From Chloroflexota bacterium (GTDB lineage: Bacteria > Chloroflexota > UBA6077 > FW602-bin22 > JAMCVK01), in contig JAMCVK010000048.1 of assembly GCA_023475225.1 (NCBI GenBank), forward strand, positions 1 to 63,484: DNA of 63,484 nucleotides, in the 5' to 3' direction. The notes under the pieces are model-generated. The model was not told where the DNA came from and made no database searches. It saw nothing but the letters and a program-made list of their open reading frames with translations. The position numbers and the translations under genes were made by a program. Below are positions 8,343-15,619 of this stretch, piece after piece (the first letter of the stretch is position 1; each line of letters opens with the position of its first letter).

Positions 8343-9266
8343 TTAGCCTTTAAGGCCAGACATAATCACACCTTTGACGTAGTAGTTTTGCAGGATCACG
8401 AACAAGATCAGGATAGGAAGGGTCGCCGCGGCACAACCAGCGAAGATCCAGCCCCAGAAGATATTCACATCGGTGCTGAAGGCGGCGATGGCTACCTGGA
8501 CAACCTGTTTACTCTTATCCTGCATGATCACCAATGGCCAGAAGAAGGAATCCCAAGACCATAGGAATTGGACCAGGGCAAAGCTGACTAGGGCCGGACG
8601 TACGTTGGGTAGCATCACGTTCCAATAGACACCAAAGTGCGAACAGCCGTCGATGACCGCCGCATCCTCAAGATCCCGTGGTATCTGCATAAAAAATTGT
8701 CGCAACAGGAAGATACCGAAGGGACTGGCTATCCAGGGCACGATCAGCGCCTGGTAGGTGTTCTGCATCCCCAAATTCTTAACCACCAGGTACAGAGGCA
8801 CGATAATGGCGTCGAAGGGAATGAGCATGGAGCTCAGGACGAGGACGAAGACAAGTTCCCGACCAGGGAATTGAACCCGGGCTAAGATATAAGCGATAAG
8901 CGAGTTTATGACTAGGGCTAGAACCACCGACGACGTAGCCACGAACAAGCTGTTGGCCATCGCCCGACCAAAGTCCAGCTTAAGGAAGATGTCCCAGAAA
9001 TTCTGCAATGTAGGAGAGACTGGTATGAATGTATTCAGCGAGAGAGGATAGATATACTTAAAGATCTCCGCCTGTGTCTTCAGGGCAGAGAAGAACATCC
9101 AGGCATAAGGGATAAGGAAGATAAGGATGATCCCCAAGTAGAGCAGGACAAAGGTGGTTCTCTGGCTGGCCTGCTGCAAAGCCTTGCTCACCACCGCTCT
9201 CCTGGATGGTATCGCTCGTAGTTCAACAGGGATGGCCTTTTCGCTTACTTCTATGCTCTGTGGCAT
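8343..9266 (-). CDS. ABC transporter permease, MalG-like (CUT1)
   Basis: A 307-residue permease with six predicted membrane spans and the EAA loop facing the ATPase (EDAAVIDGCSHFGVYWNVMLP). It is the second membrane subunit of a carbohydrate-uptake-type importer. ATG 9266 has AAGGAGA before it. It lies 30 nt after the MalF-like gene. No ATP-binding subunit is encoded in the window, so the importer probably borrows a shared ATPase of the MsiK/UgpC type. Substrate is not given by the sequence; neighbours suggest nucleosides or ADP-ribose. Confidence 0.9.
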   Translation of the reverse strand: MPQSIEVSEKAIPVELRAIPSRRAVVSKALQQASQRTTFVLLYLGIILIFLIPYAWMFFSALKTQAEIFKYIYPLSLNTFIPVSPTLQNFWDIFLKLDFGRAMANSLFVATSSVVLALVINSLIAYILARVQFPGRELVFVLVLSSMLIPFDAIIVPLYLVVKNLGMQNTYQALIVPWIASPFGIFLLRQFFMQIPRDLEDAAVIDGCSHFGVYWNVMLPNVRPALVSFALVQFLWSWDSFFWPLVIMQDKSKQVVQVAIAAFSTDVNIFWGWIFAGCAAATLPILILFVILQNYYVKGVIMSGLKG

Positions 9267-9296
9267 CTTGCTAATCTCCTTCTTGCCCCGACTGAA

Positions 9297-10196
9297 TTAA
9301 TATTCTACTGGACGACCGATGGCTCGCATCTGAAACAGGCTTATAGCCAAAATGATTACTAGCAAGATAACGGATAGGGCCGAGGCGTAACCCATAGCAT
9401 TGTAGAAGAAGGCCCTCTCATAGATGTAGTACACGACCACCCTGGTAGCATCCCCTGGCCCGCCATGCGTCATTAAATAAACCGGGGTGAAAACGCGGAA
9501 GGCGAAGATCGTCTCCGTGACCAGGACGAAGAGGGTTGTACCTTTCAAAAGAGGAAGGGTGATATGCCGAAATCGCGACCAGGCGCCGGCTCCATCAATG
9601 GCTGCTGCCTCGTGCAGCTCCTCGGGGATACCCTGTAGACCGGCCAGGAAGAAGATCATGCTGAAGCCTACATCCTTCCAGATGGACATTAGAATGATGG
9701 AGGGCATGGCCTGGGTCTCATCGATCAGGAACTTCATGCGGGGCAAGCCCACGCTGGCCAACAGGCTGTTAAGTATGCCTTGGCTGGGATGATACATCAT
9801 CAGCCATAACGTCGATACGATGACCAGCGAGGTCACCACCGGGATGAAGATGCTGGCACGGGTTACGGGAATAAACCAGCCGCTGCGGTTCACCGCCATA
9901 GCCAAAGCCAAGCCCAAGGCCATCTGGATGGGCACCTTCCCCAGCACATAATAGGCTACGTTAATGAGCGAAGTACGAAAGAGGGGATCACGGAAAGCTT
10001 CGTAATAATTATTTAAACCGATAAAGGTCATGGTCGGGCTAAGGAGGCTGTACTCGTAAAAGCCAATCCGGACAGCCTCAATCAGGGGGAGAAGACGGAA
10101 GATGAACAAGAGAATGAGGGCCGGGGCAGCGAAGGACACAATCGCAAACCACTTCTGATATGCTCGTTTTCGAAACACCTCTGCGGTGACGCTCAC
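9297..10196 (-). CDS. ABC transporter permease, MalF-like (CUT1)
   Basis: A 299-residue permease with six predicted membrane spans, the first near residues 13-35, and the EAA loop EELHEAAAIDGAGAWSRFRHITLP. It pairs with the downstream MalG-like subunit. The start is GTG 10196 (SVTAEVF follows), preceded by a strong GGGAGGGGG. The longer frame to 10250 would run into the palindromic hairpin at 10237-10269 and is unlikely. The hairpin between the lipoprotein gene and this gene probably lowers permease expression relative to the binding protein. Confidence 0.9.
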   Translation of the reverse strand: MSVTAEVFRKRAYQKWFAIVSFAAPALILLFIFRLLPLIEAVRIGFYEYSLLSPTMTFIGLNNYYEAFRDPLFRTSLINVAYYVLGKVPIQMALGLALAMAVNRSGWFIPVTRASIFIPVVTSLVIVSTLWLMMYHPSQGILNSLLASVGLPRMKFLIDETQAMPSIILMSIWKDVGFSMIFFLAGLQGIPEELHEAAAIDGAGAWSRFRHITLPLLKGTTLFVLVTETIFAFRVFTPVYLMTHGGPGDATRVVVYYIYERAFFYNAMGYASALSVILLVIILAISLFQMRAIGRPVEY

Positions 10197-10236
10197 TATT
10201 TTTCCCCCTCCCTGGATATGAATGGGCAAAAGATAT

Positions 10237-10269
10237 ACCTGGTGGGGCATAGGTTATGCCCCACCAGGT
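10237..10269 (-). terminator. Perfect 15-bp hairpin between binding-protein and permease genes
   Basis: The arms 10237-10251 and 10255-10269 are perfect complements (15 bp) around a 3-nt loop. There is no clear U tract, so it looks more like an mRNA-protecting or partial-termination hairpin than a full terminator. Such structures are known downstream of binding-protein genes, for example malE. Confidence 0.75.
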
Positions 10270-10277
10270 AGGCCGCT

Positions 10278-11660
10278 CTACTTGGCGTACTTCTTCAGCT
10301 CGGCATCAATCTTGGTCGCCGCTGTTTTGATCGTGCTCTCCACCGGCAGTCCCTTGATGATGTCAGCCAAAGCCTGTTTTAGTAAAGTGCCGTACTCCGT
10401 ATAGCCGGGCGTCTCCGGGCGCGAGTGCCCCCACTTGACCAGCTCCAGGTAGGAGATGTTCAGCGGGAAGGACTGATACTCGGGTATTTTGGCAAAGGTA
10501 GATTTGCGCGCTGATAGCCGGCTAATCAGGCTATACCAGGTAGGCGACATCTCCTTGCTGGTCATGAACTTGACGAACTCCTTGGCCTCCTTCTGATGCT
10601 TGCTGCCGGAGGTGATCATAAACATGAAACTGCCTGTATGGGTGATAGGGGTCTTGAAATAGGGCAACGGCGTGAGCGCCCAGGGTATATCCGGGTACTT
10701 CGTCTTCAGGATGATGCGTAGGTCCTCCGGGCGCATGTAGGTGGCCGCCTTGCCGGTCTCGAAGGCATCAGGGACCGTCGCCTGAGGGGAGAGCTTCCAC
10801 TTGTTGAAGAAGTCGGACATGAACTGGAAGGCCTCCAGCGCCTGCGGCGTGTCGATGTAGCCAGTCACCTTGGTGCCATCAGGGCTCATCCCCAGAAAGG
10901 TGGGCGTGCCCGGCTTATCGTTGGAACGAACCATGGGTATCCAGTCATAGTCTGTCCCGATGCTGCGCGTCACCAGCCCCCAGACCTTGGGGACGCCACC
11001 GGGGGGGATAGGACCAACGACCTTGCGCAGGGCCTCAGCGAACTGGGGCCAGGTCCAGGCATCCTCCAGGGTCTTCGGTGGCTTAATGCCCGCCTCATCG
11101 AACATCTTGGTATTGTAGAAGATGACGATGGAGGACTGCTGGATCGGGCCAGCGTAGAGTTTGCCCTTCCAAGACCCTTCTTTCACCGAAGCATCGACGA
11201 AGTCATCCATATCTTCCTTGGTGTAGATGTCGTCCAGGGGGATGATGGAGCCAGCATAGGCATAGCCCTTGATATTAGGGCCATCGCCCCAGATGACATC
11301 GTGGGGATCGCCTGAGGCCAGGGAGACAGCGATCTTGCGGAAGAACTCCATGAAGGGCACTGTCTCATACGCTACCTTGATATTCGGGTGTTTTTCCTCG
11401 AACATTTTGAGGGCCTTAGCGAAGGCTGTATCTTGCGGCTCACCGCTGACAGAGAGGAACCTTATGGTGACTGGGGCCGGTGGCTTGGTCGGCGTCGGTG
11501 GCGCTGGCGTAGGAGTGGCTACAGCCACGGGGGTCGGCGCTGCTGGTGGGGCGGGCGGCTTGGTCGGCGTAGGGGTTGGGGCGGCCGCCGGAGCACAGGC
11601 GCTCACTACAAAACCCAACAACAAAATGACAACGATCGGCAGCAAAAATCGTCTTTTCAC
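10278..11660 (-). CDS. ABC transporter substrate-binding lipoprotein (CUT1)
   Basis: A 460-residue family 1 solute-binding protein. It has a lipoprotein signal peptide (KRRFLLPIVVILLLG) with the lipobox VVSAC, cysteine at residue 22. A 45-residue Pro/Thr/Ala-rich tether follows, then a binding domain starting about residue 67 (ITIRFLSVSGE-like start, then FEEKHPNIKVAYE). The tether is a habit of Chloroflexota lipoproteins. GTG 11660 has AAAGGAGA before it. It is the first large gene of the operon, behind a promoter at 11919-11948. Ligand unknown; genomic context favours a nucleoside, ADP-ribose or a ribosyl sugar. Confidence 0.92.
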   Translation of the reverse strand: MKRRFLLPIVVILLLGFVVSACAPAAAPTPTPTKPPAPPAAPTPVAVATPTPAPPTPTKPPAPVTIRFLSVSGEPQDTAFAKALKMFEEKHPNIKVAYETVPFMEFFRKIAVSLASGDPHDVIWGDGPNIKGYAYAGSIIPLDDIYTKEDMDDFVDASVKEGSWKGKLYAGPIQQSSIVIFYNTKMFDEAGIKPPKTLEDAWTWPQFAEALRKVVGPIPPGGVPKVWGLVTRSIGTDYDWIPMVRSNDKPGTPTFLGMSPDGTKVTGYIDTPQALEAFQFMSDFFNKWKLSPQATVPDAFETGKAATYMRPEDLRIILKTKYPDIPWALTPLPYFKTPITHTGSFMFMITSGSKHQKEAKEFVKFMTSKEMSPTWYSLISRLSARKSTFAKIPEYQSFPLNISYLELVKWGHSRPETPGYTEYGTLLKQALADIIKGLPVESTIKTAATKIDAELKKYAK

Positions 11661-11715
11661 CGCAACTCTCCTTTCATAAAATTAGGCACCACGTTTCCAC
11701 AGAAAGAAGGCGCAA

Positions 11716-11877
11716 TCAATCATCCACCTCAATACCCTTGTCTTTCACCTCCTTATTCCACAAGGTTTCAACAAGAGCCACTTCTGCTTTCCAGGCTCGC
11801 CCACGGCGGTAAAGCAATATCTCGCTCCTGGATGGATCATCCCTGAACCAGAAAGCCATCTTCCTATCACTAAACAT
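11716..11877 (-). CDS. Small ORF (53 aa) in the leader of the ABC importer operon
   Basis: An open frame from ATG 11877 (or ATG 11889, four codons longer) to TGA 11716 encodes 53 residues, rich in charged residues and Trp (MAFWFRDDPSRSE near the start, ending DKGIEVDD). It lies between the predicted transcription start (about 11912) and the lipoprotein gene, on the same strand. No good ribosome site precedes the first ATGs, which lowers confidence. I do not recognise the family. It could be a real small protein, a leader peptide, or chance. Confidence 0.4.
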   Translation of the reverse strand: MFSDRKMAFWFRDDPSRSEILLYRRGRAWKAEVALVETLWNKEVKDKGIEVDD

Positions 11878-11890
11878 CGGCGATAACATT

Positions 11891-11905
11891 TTTCACAATG
11901 TGAAA
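11891..11905 (-). promoter_or_regulatory. Palindromic operator candidate
   Basis: TTTCACAATGTGAAA is a perfect 7+1+7 palindrome placed about +7 to +21 after the predicted start point of the ABC operon. That is a classic position for a repressor site. No regulator gene is adjacent. Confidence 0.55.
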
Positions 11906-11918
11906 GACCTTTGCATAC

Positions 11919-11948
11919 ATTATAGGGGTAAAAAAGAGCCCTTGTCAA
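11919..11948 (-). promoter_or_regulatory. Consensus sigma70 promoter of the ABC/nucleoside operon
   Basis: On the minus strand a perfect TTGACA (11943-11948) and a perfect TATAAT (11919-11924) are spaced by 18 bp. The predicted start is near 11912, 250 nt before the lipoprotein gene. The IS256 element begins 16 bp upstream of the -35 box and leaves the promoter intact. Confidence 0.75.
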
Positions 11949-11963
11949 GAAATTTTTCAAACC

Positions 11964-13247
11964 GGTAGTGTAACATCTTGTGTGTAAAAACAGAGGGGCG
12001 TATCCTTCCAAAGATAAGACAAACTTGAAAGGAGGTACGCCCCATGGCGCAGGTCAAAGACCTGACCAAACTAACAGTAGCGGATTTATGGCAGGAGGTC
12101 AAGGATGAAGAGGAGTGGTGGGGTGACTTGAAGGAGGAGACCCTCAGGGTGGTGAAGCGTCTTCTGGAAAGCGCTATGGAGGAAGAGATGATGGAGCAGC
12201 TTCGGGCTGGCCGCTATAGACGCACCGAGCTGAGGCGGGGATACCGCAACGGTTACCGACAGCGTAGTCTGCTCACTGAGCTAGGGCTGGTGGAACCCTT
12301 GCGAGTGCCCCGGGACCGGGAGGGAACATTCCAGCCCACTGTTATTCCACGCTACCAGCAACGCCAGGAGAAGGTGAATGGTCTGGTACGGGAGATGTTC
12401 CTACAAGGGGTCAGCACCAGAAAAGTGGGGAAGGTGTTGAAGCCCCTCTTAGGGACTGAGCTAAGCCCGCAGACAGTCTCTCGAATCAGCCGCAGTCTGG
12501 ATGCCGAGGTGCGGCGCTTTCACCAGCGGCCTTTAGAGGACTGCTTTGAGTATCTGTTCCTGGATGGCCTTACCTTGAAGGTGAAGGCAGGTACCAGAGT
12601 AAGGAAGCGGCTGGTGCTATGCGCCTATGGGATCAGGAGAGATGGGCAGCGAGAGATGATAAGTTTTCGCCAGGCTACTGCCGAAAGCGAAGCCCAGTGG
12701 GAGGCCTTCCTGCGGGACCTGTATGAGCGGGGGCTACACGGGAAGATCCTGGCCCTGGTGGTTACCGATGGCAACTCCGGACTGCATCGGGCCCTGGACA
12801 CCGTTTACCCCTACGTGCTCCGCCAACGCTGCTGGGTGCACAAGCTCAGGAATGTGGCAGTCAAATTACCCAGGAGGGTGCAAGAGCCCTGCCTTAAAGG
12901 GGCCAAGGCCATCTACCAGGCCCCTAACCGGCGGCAGGCAGTGGCTCGGTTTCGGGAATGGGCCCAGCAGTGGCGGCCTATCCAGCCCAGGGCTGTTAAC
13001 TGTCTGGAGACAGACCTGGAGGAACTACTCAGTTTCCTGGACTGCCCCAAAGCTCATTGGCGTAAGGTGCGCACCACCAATGTCATAGAGCGGGCTTTCC
13101 GGGAGATAAGACGCAGGACCAACCCTATGAGCTGCTTCCAGAACCCTGCCAGCGTGGATCGGATTATCTATGGCATCATCAATAATCTCAACTCAACCTG
13201 GAAGGGAAAGCCCCTCTCGGAATTTACACACTATACTTGACACTACC
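11964..13247 (+). mobile_element. IS256-family insertion sequence, complete, with 8-bp target duplication
   Basis: The element is 1284 bp. Its ends are imperfect inverted repeats: GGTAGTGT at 11964-11971 followed by GTGTGTAAA, matched at the right end by TTTACACAC and ACACTACC ending at 13247. The 8-bp sequence TTCAAACC occurs directly on both sides (11956-11963 and 13248-13255), which is the duplication length of this family. An uninterrupted transposase fills it. Intact ends, duplication and ORF indicate a recent insertion. Confidence 0.93.
12044..13240 (+). CDS. IS256-family transposase (mutator type)
   Basis: A 398-residue DDE transposase. Catalytic residues can be placed at D174 (FLDGLTLKV), D242 (VVTDGNSG) and E349 (TTNVIERAFREIRRR), giving the family spacing. 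The N-terminal helix-turn-helix part contains YRNGYRQRSL. A strong ribosome site (GAAAGGAGG) precedes ATG 12044. The stop lies inside the right inverted repeat. No frameshift or stop was noticed, so it is probably active. Confidence 0.95.
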   Translation: MAQVKDLTKLTVADLWQEVKDEEEWWGDLKEETLRVVKRLLESAMEEEMMEQLRAGRYRRTELRRGYRNGYRQRSLLTELGLVEPLRVPRDREGTFQPTVIPRYQQRQEKVNGLVREMFLQGVSTRKVGKVLKPLLGTELSPQTVSRISRSLDAEVRRFHQRPLEDCFEYLFLDGLTLKVKAGTRVRKRLVLCAYGIRRDGQREMISFRQATAESEAQWEAFLRDLYERGLHGKILALVVTDGNSGLHRALDTVYPYVLRQRCWVHKLRNVAVKLPRRVQEPCLKGAKAIYQAPNRRQAVARFREWAQQWRPIQPRAVNCLETDLEELLSFLDCPKAHWRKVRTTNVIERAFREIRRRTNPMSCFQNPASVDRIIYGIINNLNSTWKGKPLSEFTHYT

Positions 13248-13363
13248 TTCAAACCTTCTCGACAATCACCAATGCCCCACTACATCCCATGCCCTGTCCT
13301 TAGCTACCAGCGAGACGATCAGGCCAGGTTATGCTTCAGTCTCTCCCCCAGGTTGATTTGACC

Positions 13364-14257
13364 CTACAGGGATGGCCCGCGCACTTCTGTGTTAGCCAAA
13401 CGTTCCAGGGGGAGAACCAAGGCAGCCATGTCCTGATCACCCAAGCCCATGGCCTTAGCCTCATTGAACACCTGCTCAGCCAAGCTGCCCAGGAGCAAGC
13501 GGACTTGTTGCTCTTTCCCCAATTCGCCGACGATTCCCAGGTCCTTACAAATGAGGCCGATCGAGGTGGCTGGGTGGAAGTTCCGTCTTAAGAATAGTGG
13601 TACAGAGCGCATAAGCATAGCACTACTACCAAAGCTGGTACTTAGAACATCGTACATAACCTGAGGGTCAACGCCGGCCCTTGTCCCCAGGACCATCGCC
13701 TCGACCACACCGGCCAGATTTATGCCGACCAAGAGCTGATTCGCTAGCTTGACGATGCTCCCATTGCCCACCGAGCCCACGTGATGGATATTCTTGCCCA
13801 TCGCTTGCAGGATGGGTAGCACTTGATCAAAAGCACCCTTATCTCCTCCCACCATAATGGTTAGCGTGCCCGCCTGGGCACCAGCCGGGCCTCCACTGAT
13901 AGGTGCATCAAGAAAGTAAGCCCCCTTCTCTCGGGCAGCCGCCGCTATCTCCCTGCTCGTGCTTGGCCCAACGGTGCTGTGATCGATGAGAATATGCCCC
14001 TCTCTTGTGGCTGAGATGATCCCCTCTGGCCCCAGAAAGACCTCCTCCACCGTGGCCGGGTTCGGCAGGCAGGTTAGGACGACATCACAGCCCCGTGCTA
14101 CCTCCCTGGCTGAAGCGGCCCCACTAGCCCCCATTTGCACCAATTCCTCCACTACCGCTCGGCTCCTATTATGGACAGTGAGCGAAAAATTAGCCCTCAG
14201 CAGATTCAAGGCCATAGGCCGACCCATCTTACCCAATCCGATGAATCCAACCCTCAT
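13364..14257 (-). CDS. 3-hydroxyisobutyrate dehydrogenase-family reductase (GarR-like)
   Basis: A 297-residue beta-hydroxyacid dehydrogenase. It has the Rossmann motif GLGKMG (7-12), the substrate-binding DAPISGGPAGA (117-127) and the catalytic lysine K170 in SIVKLANQLL. It reduces or oxidises small hydroxyacids such as tartronate semialdehyde or 3-hydroxyisobutyrate with NAD(P)H. TAGGAG precedes ATG 14257. It is divergent from the OYE-type reductase gene and near a glycolate-oxidase-like gene, so a role in glycolate/glycerate metabolism is possible but not shown. Confidence 0.85.
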   Translation of the reverse strand: MRVGFIGLGKMGRPMALNLLRANFSLTVHNRSRAVVEELVQMGASGAASAREVARGCDVVLTCLPNPATVEEVFLGPEGIISATREGHILIDHSTVGPSTSREIAAAAREKGAYFLDAPISGGPAGAQAGTLTIMVGGDKGAFDQVLPILQAMGKNIHHVGSVGNGSIVKLANQLLVGINLAGVVEAMVLGTRAGVDPQVMYDVLSTSFGSSAMLMRSVPLFLRRNFHPATSIGLICKDLGIVGELGKEQQVRLLLGSLAEQVFNEAKAMGLGDQDMAALVLPLERLANTEVRGPSL

Positions 14258-14309
14258 CTCTAAACTCCTAAGTGATTTCTACAAGACGTCAGGTTATCTT
14301 TTGAGCCCC

Positions 14310-14338
14310 AATATAGCAGAAAGATTTTTTCTCCGCAA
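14310..14338 (-). promoter_or_regulatory. Promoter candidate for the GarR-like gene
   Basis: TTGCGG (14333-14338) and TATATT (14310-14315) on the minus strand are 17 bp apart. The predicted start is near 14303, about 45 nt before the gene. The -35 box is imperfect. Confidence 0.4.
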
Positions 14339-14498
14339 CGGCCAGGGAAGCTTGCCAGGAAAGGCCGCCCATGCTATTGTTAGGGCGGTACCCCCGGCGA
14401 AGGGAGGCCGGAGACGATGAGGGATGCTACAGCCAGAGTTCGGGGGGCTTAAAAAGGAAACGCCATACAATCATCTATCATATAGACAGGAGCGAGAA

Positions 14499-15617
14499 AT
14501 GATCACTTTAAATACCCCTATTCAGATAAAGGGACTCCGAATCAGAAACCGTATTGTGATGCCTCCTATGAAGACAAATTACGCTGATGAACAGGGATTC
14601 GTCACCGATGAGATGATCGAATATTATGTCGAGCGTGCCAGGAACGGCGTCGGATTGGTCATCGTCGAGGCGACCGCTGTTACGTCGGATGGAGCTATCG
14701 GGCCTCGACAGCTAAATATCTACGCTGACCAATTCATGGACGGTCTACGTCGTTTGGCCAACAACATTAAGCATAGCGGGGCAGCCGTAGCTATCCAACT
14801 GGTGCACGGGGGAGCCAAATCCTATTCCCTCTCGCCCACTTTCCAACCGCTCGCCCCATCGGATGTTGCCCTTCGACCAGGGCCAGGACCCCGACCGCTT
14901 TCCCTTACTGAAATAGAAGAGATCAAACTAGCCTTCGCCAGCGCAGCGGAAAGGGCTGCTCAAGCCGGCTTTGATGCTATTGAACTCCACGCCGCCCATT
15001 ACTTTCTACTTAGTCAATTCCTTTCACCACTGACCAACAGGCGCGATGATCGCTATGGAGGAGATGTAGTCGGCCGCAGCCGCTTCCTGTTGGAAATAGT
15101 CGCTGCAATGCGCCAACAGCTGGGTCCAGAATTCCCCCTACTCTGTCGCACGCACTGTCGGGAAACCCTTGAGGGTGGGCTAGATGAGCAGGATATCCTG
15201 CAAATAGCCCAGCTACTGGAGCATGCCGGGGTTGACGTTATCGATACCTCGGCTATCGTCCGTGCGGCGATCAGAGACAACTATGGCCAGACCTACGTTG
15301 AGACAGGTTCTACCCCACCCAAAGGGGCACCTGATGGCTATAATGCTCCTTATGCGGCGCGAATCAAGAGAGTAGTAAAGGTGCCAGTGATTACCGTGGG
15401 TAAAATCGCCGACCCGGCCGTAGCGACAAATATTCTAGAGGAGGGTCTAGCTGATATGGTCGCTGTTGGTCGTGGATTGATCGTCGATCCGGAGGTCGCC
15501 GCCAAGATGCTTGCTGGTAGGGGAGATACTATTATACACTGCGATGAATGCGATACCTGCTTTCGAAGCATCCGCACTACTGGTTCGCTGAAATGCTCCC
15601 TAAATAAGGACCTGTAA
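14499..15617 (+). CDS. Old-yellow-enzyme-type NADH:flavin oxidoreductase with C-terminal Fe-S motif
   Basis: A 372-residue FMN TIM-barrel protein. Family features: RNRIVMPPMKTNYA near the start, VAIQLVHGGA, ELHAAHYFLLSQFLSP with the paired active-site His residues, NRRDDRYGG, and VITVGKI..VGRGLIVDP. At the C-terminus a Cys cluster (CDECDTCF then C about 12 residues later) resembles the 4Fe-4S site of 2,4-dienoyl-CoA reductase and trimethylamine dehydrogenase, but the FAD/NAD half of those enzymes is absent. ATG 14499 has GGAG before it; the frame opens at 14424. It is followed 2 nt later by the GlcD-like gene, so they are co-translated. Confidence 0.85.
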   Translation: MITLNTPIQIKGLRIRNRIVMPPMKTNYADEQGFVTDEMIEYYVERARNGVGLVIVEATAVTSDGAIGPRQLNIYADQFMDGLRRLANNIKHSGAAVAIQLVHGGAKSYSLSPTFQPLAPSDVALRPGPGPRPLSLTEIEEIKLAFASAAERAAQAGFDAIELHAAHYFLLSQFLSPLTNRRDDRYGGDVVGRSRFLLEIVAAMRQQLGPEFPLLCRTHCRETLEGGLDEQDILQIAQLLEHAGVDVIDTSAIVRAAIRDNYGQTYVETGSTPPKGAPDGYNAPYAARIKRVVKVPVITVGKIADPAVATNILEEGLADMVAVGRGLIVDPEVAAKMLAGRGDTIIHCDECDTCFRSIRTTGSLKCSLNKDL

Positions 15618-15619
15618 GG

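Noticed and set aside
8861-8890. T-loop-like sequence on the minus strand, possible tRNA
   Set aside because: It lies in frame within the MalG-like permease gene and no acceptor stem or anticodon arm can be built around it.
11269-11846. Gly/Val-rich and Arg/Trp-rich open frames on the + strand
   Set aside because: They are mirror images of the Pro/Thr/Ala linker of the lipoprotein gene on the other strand.
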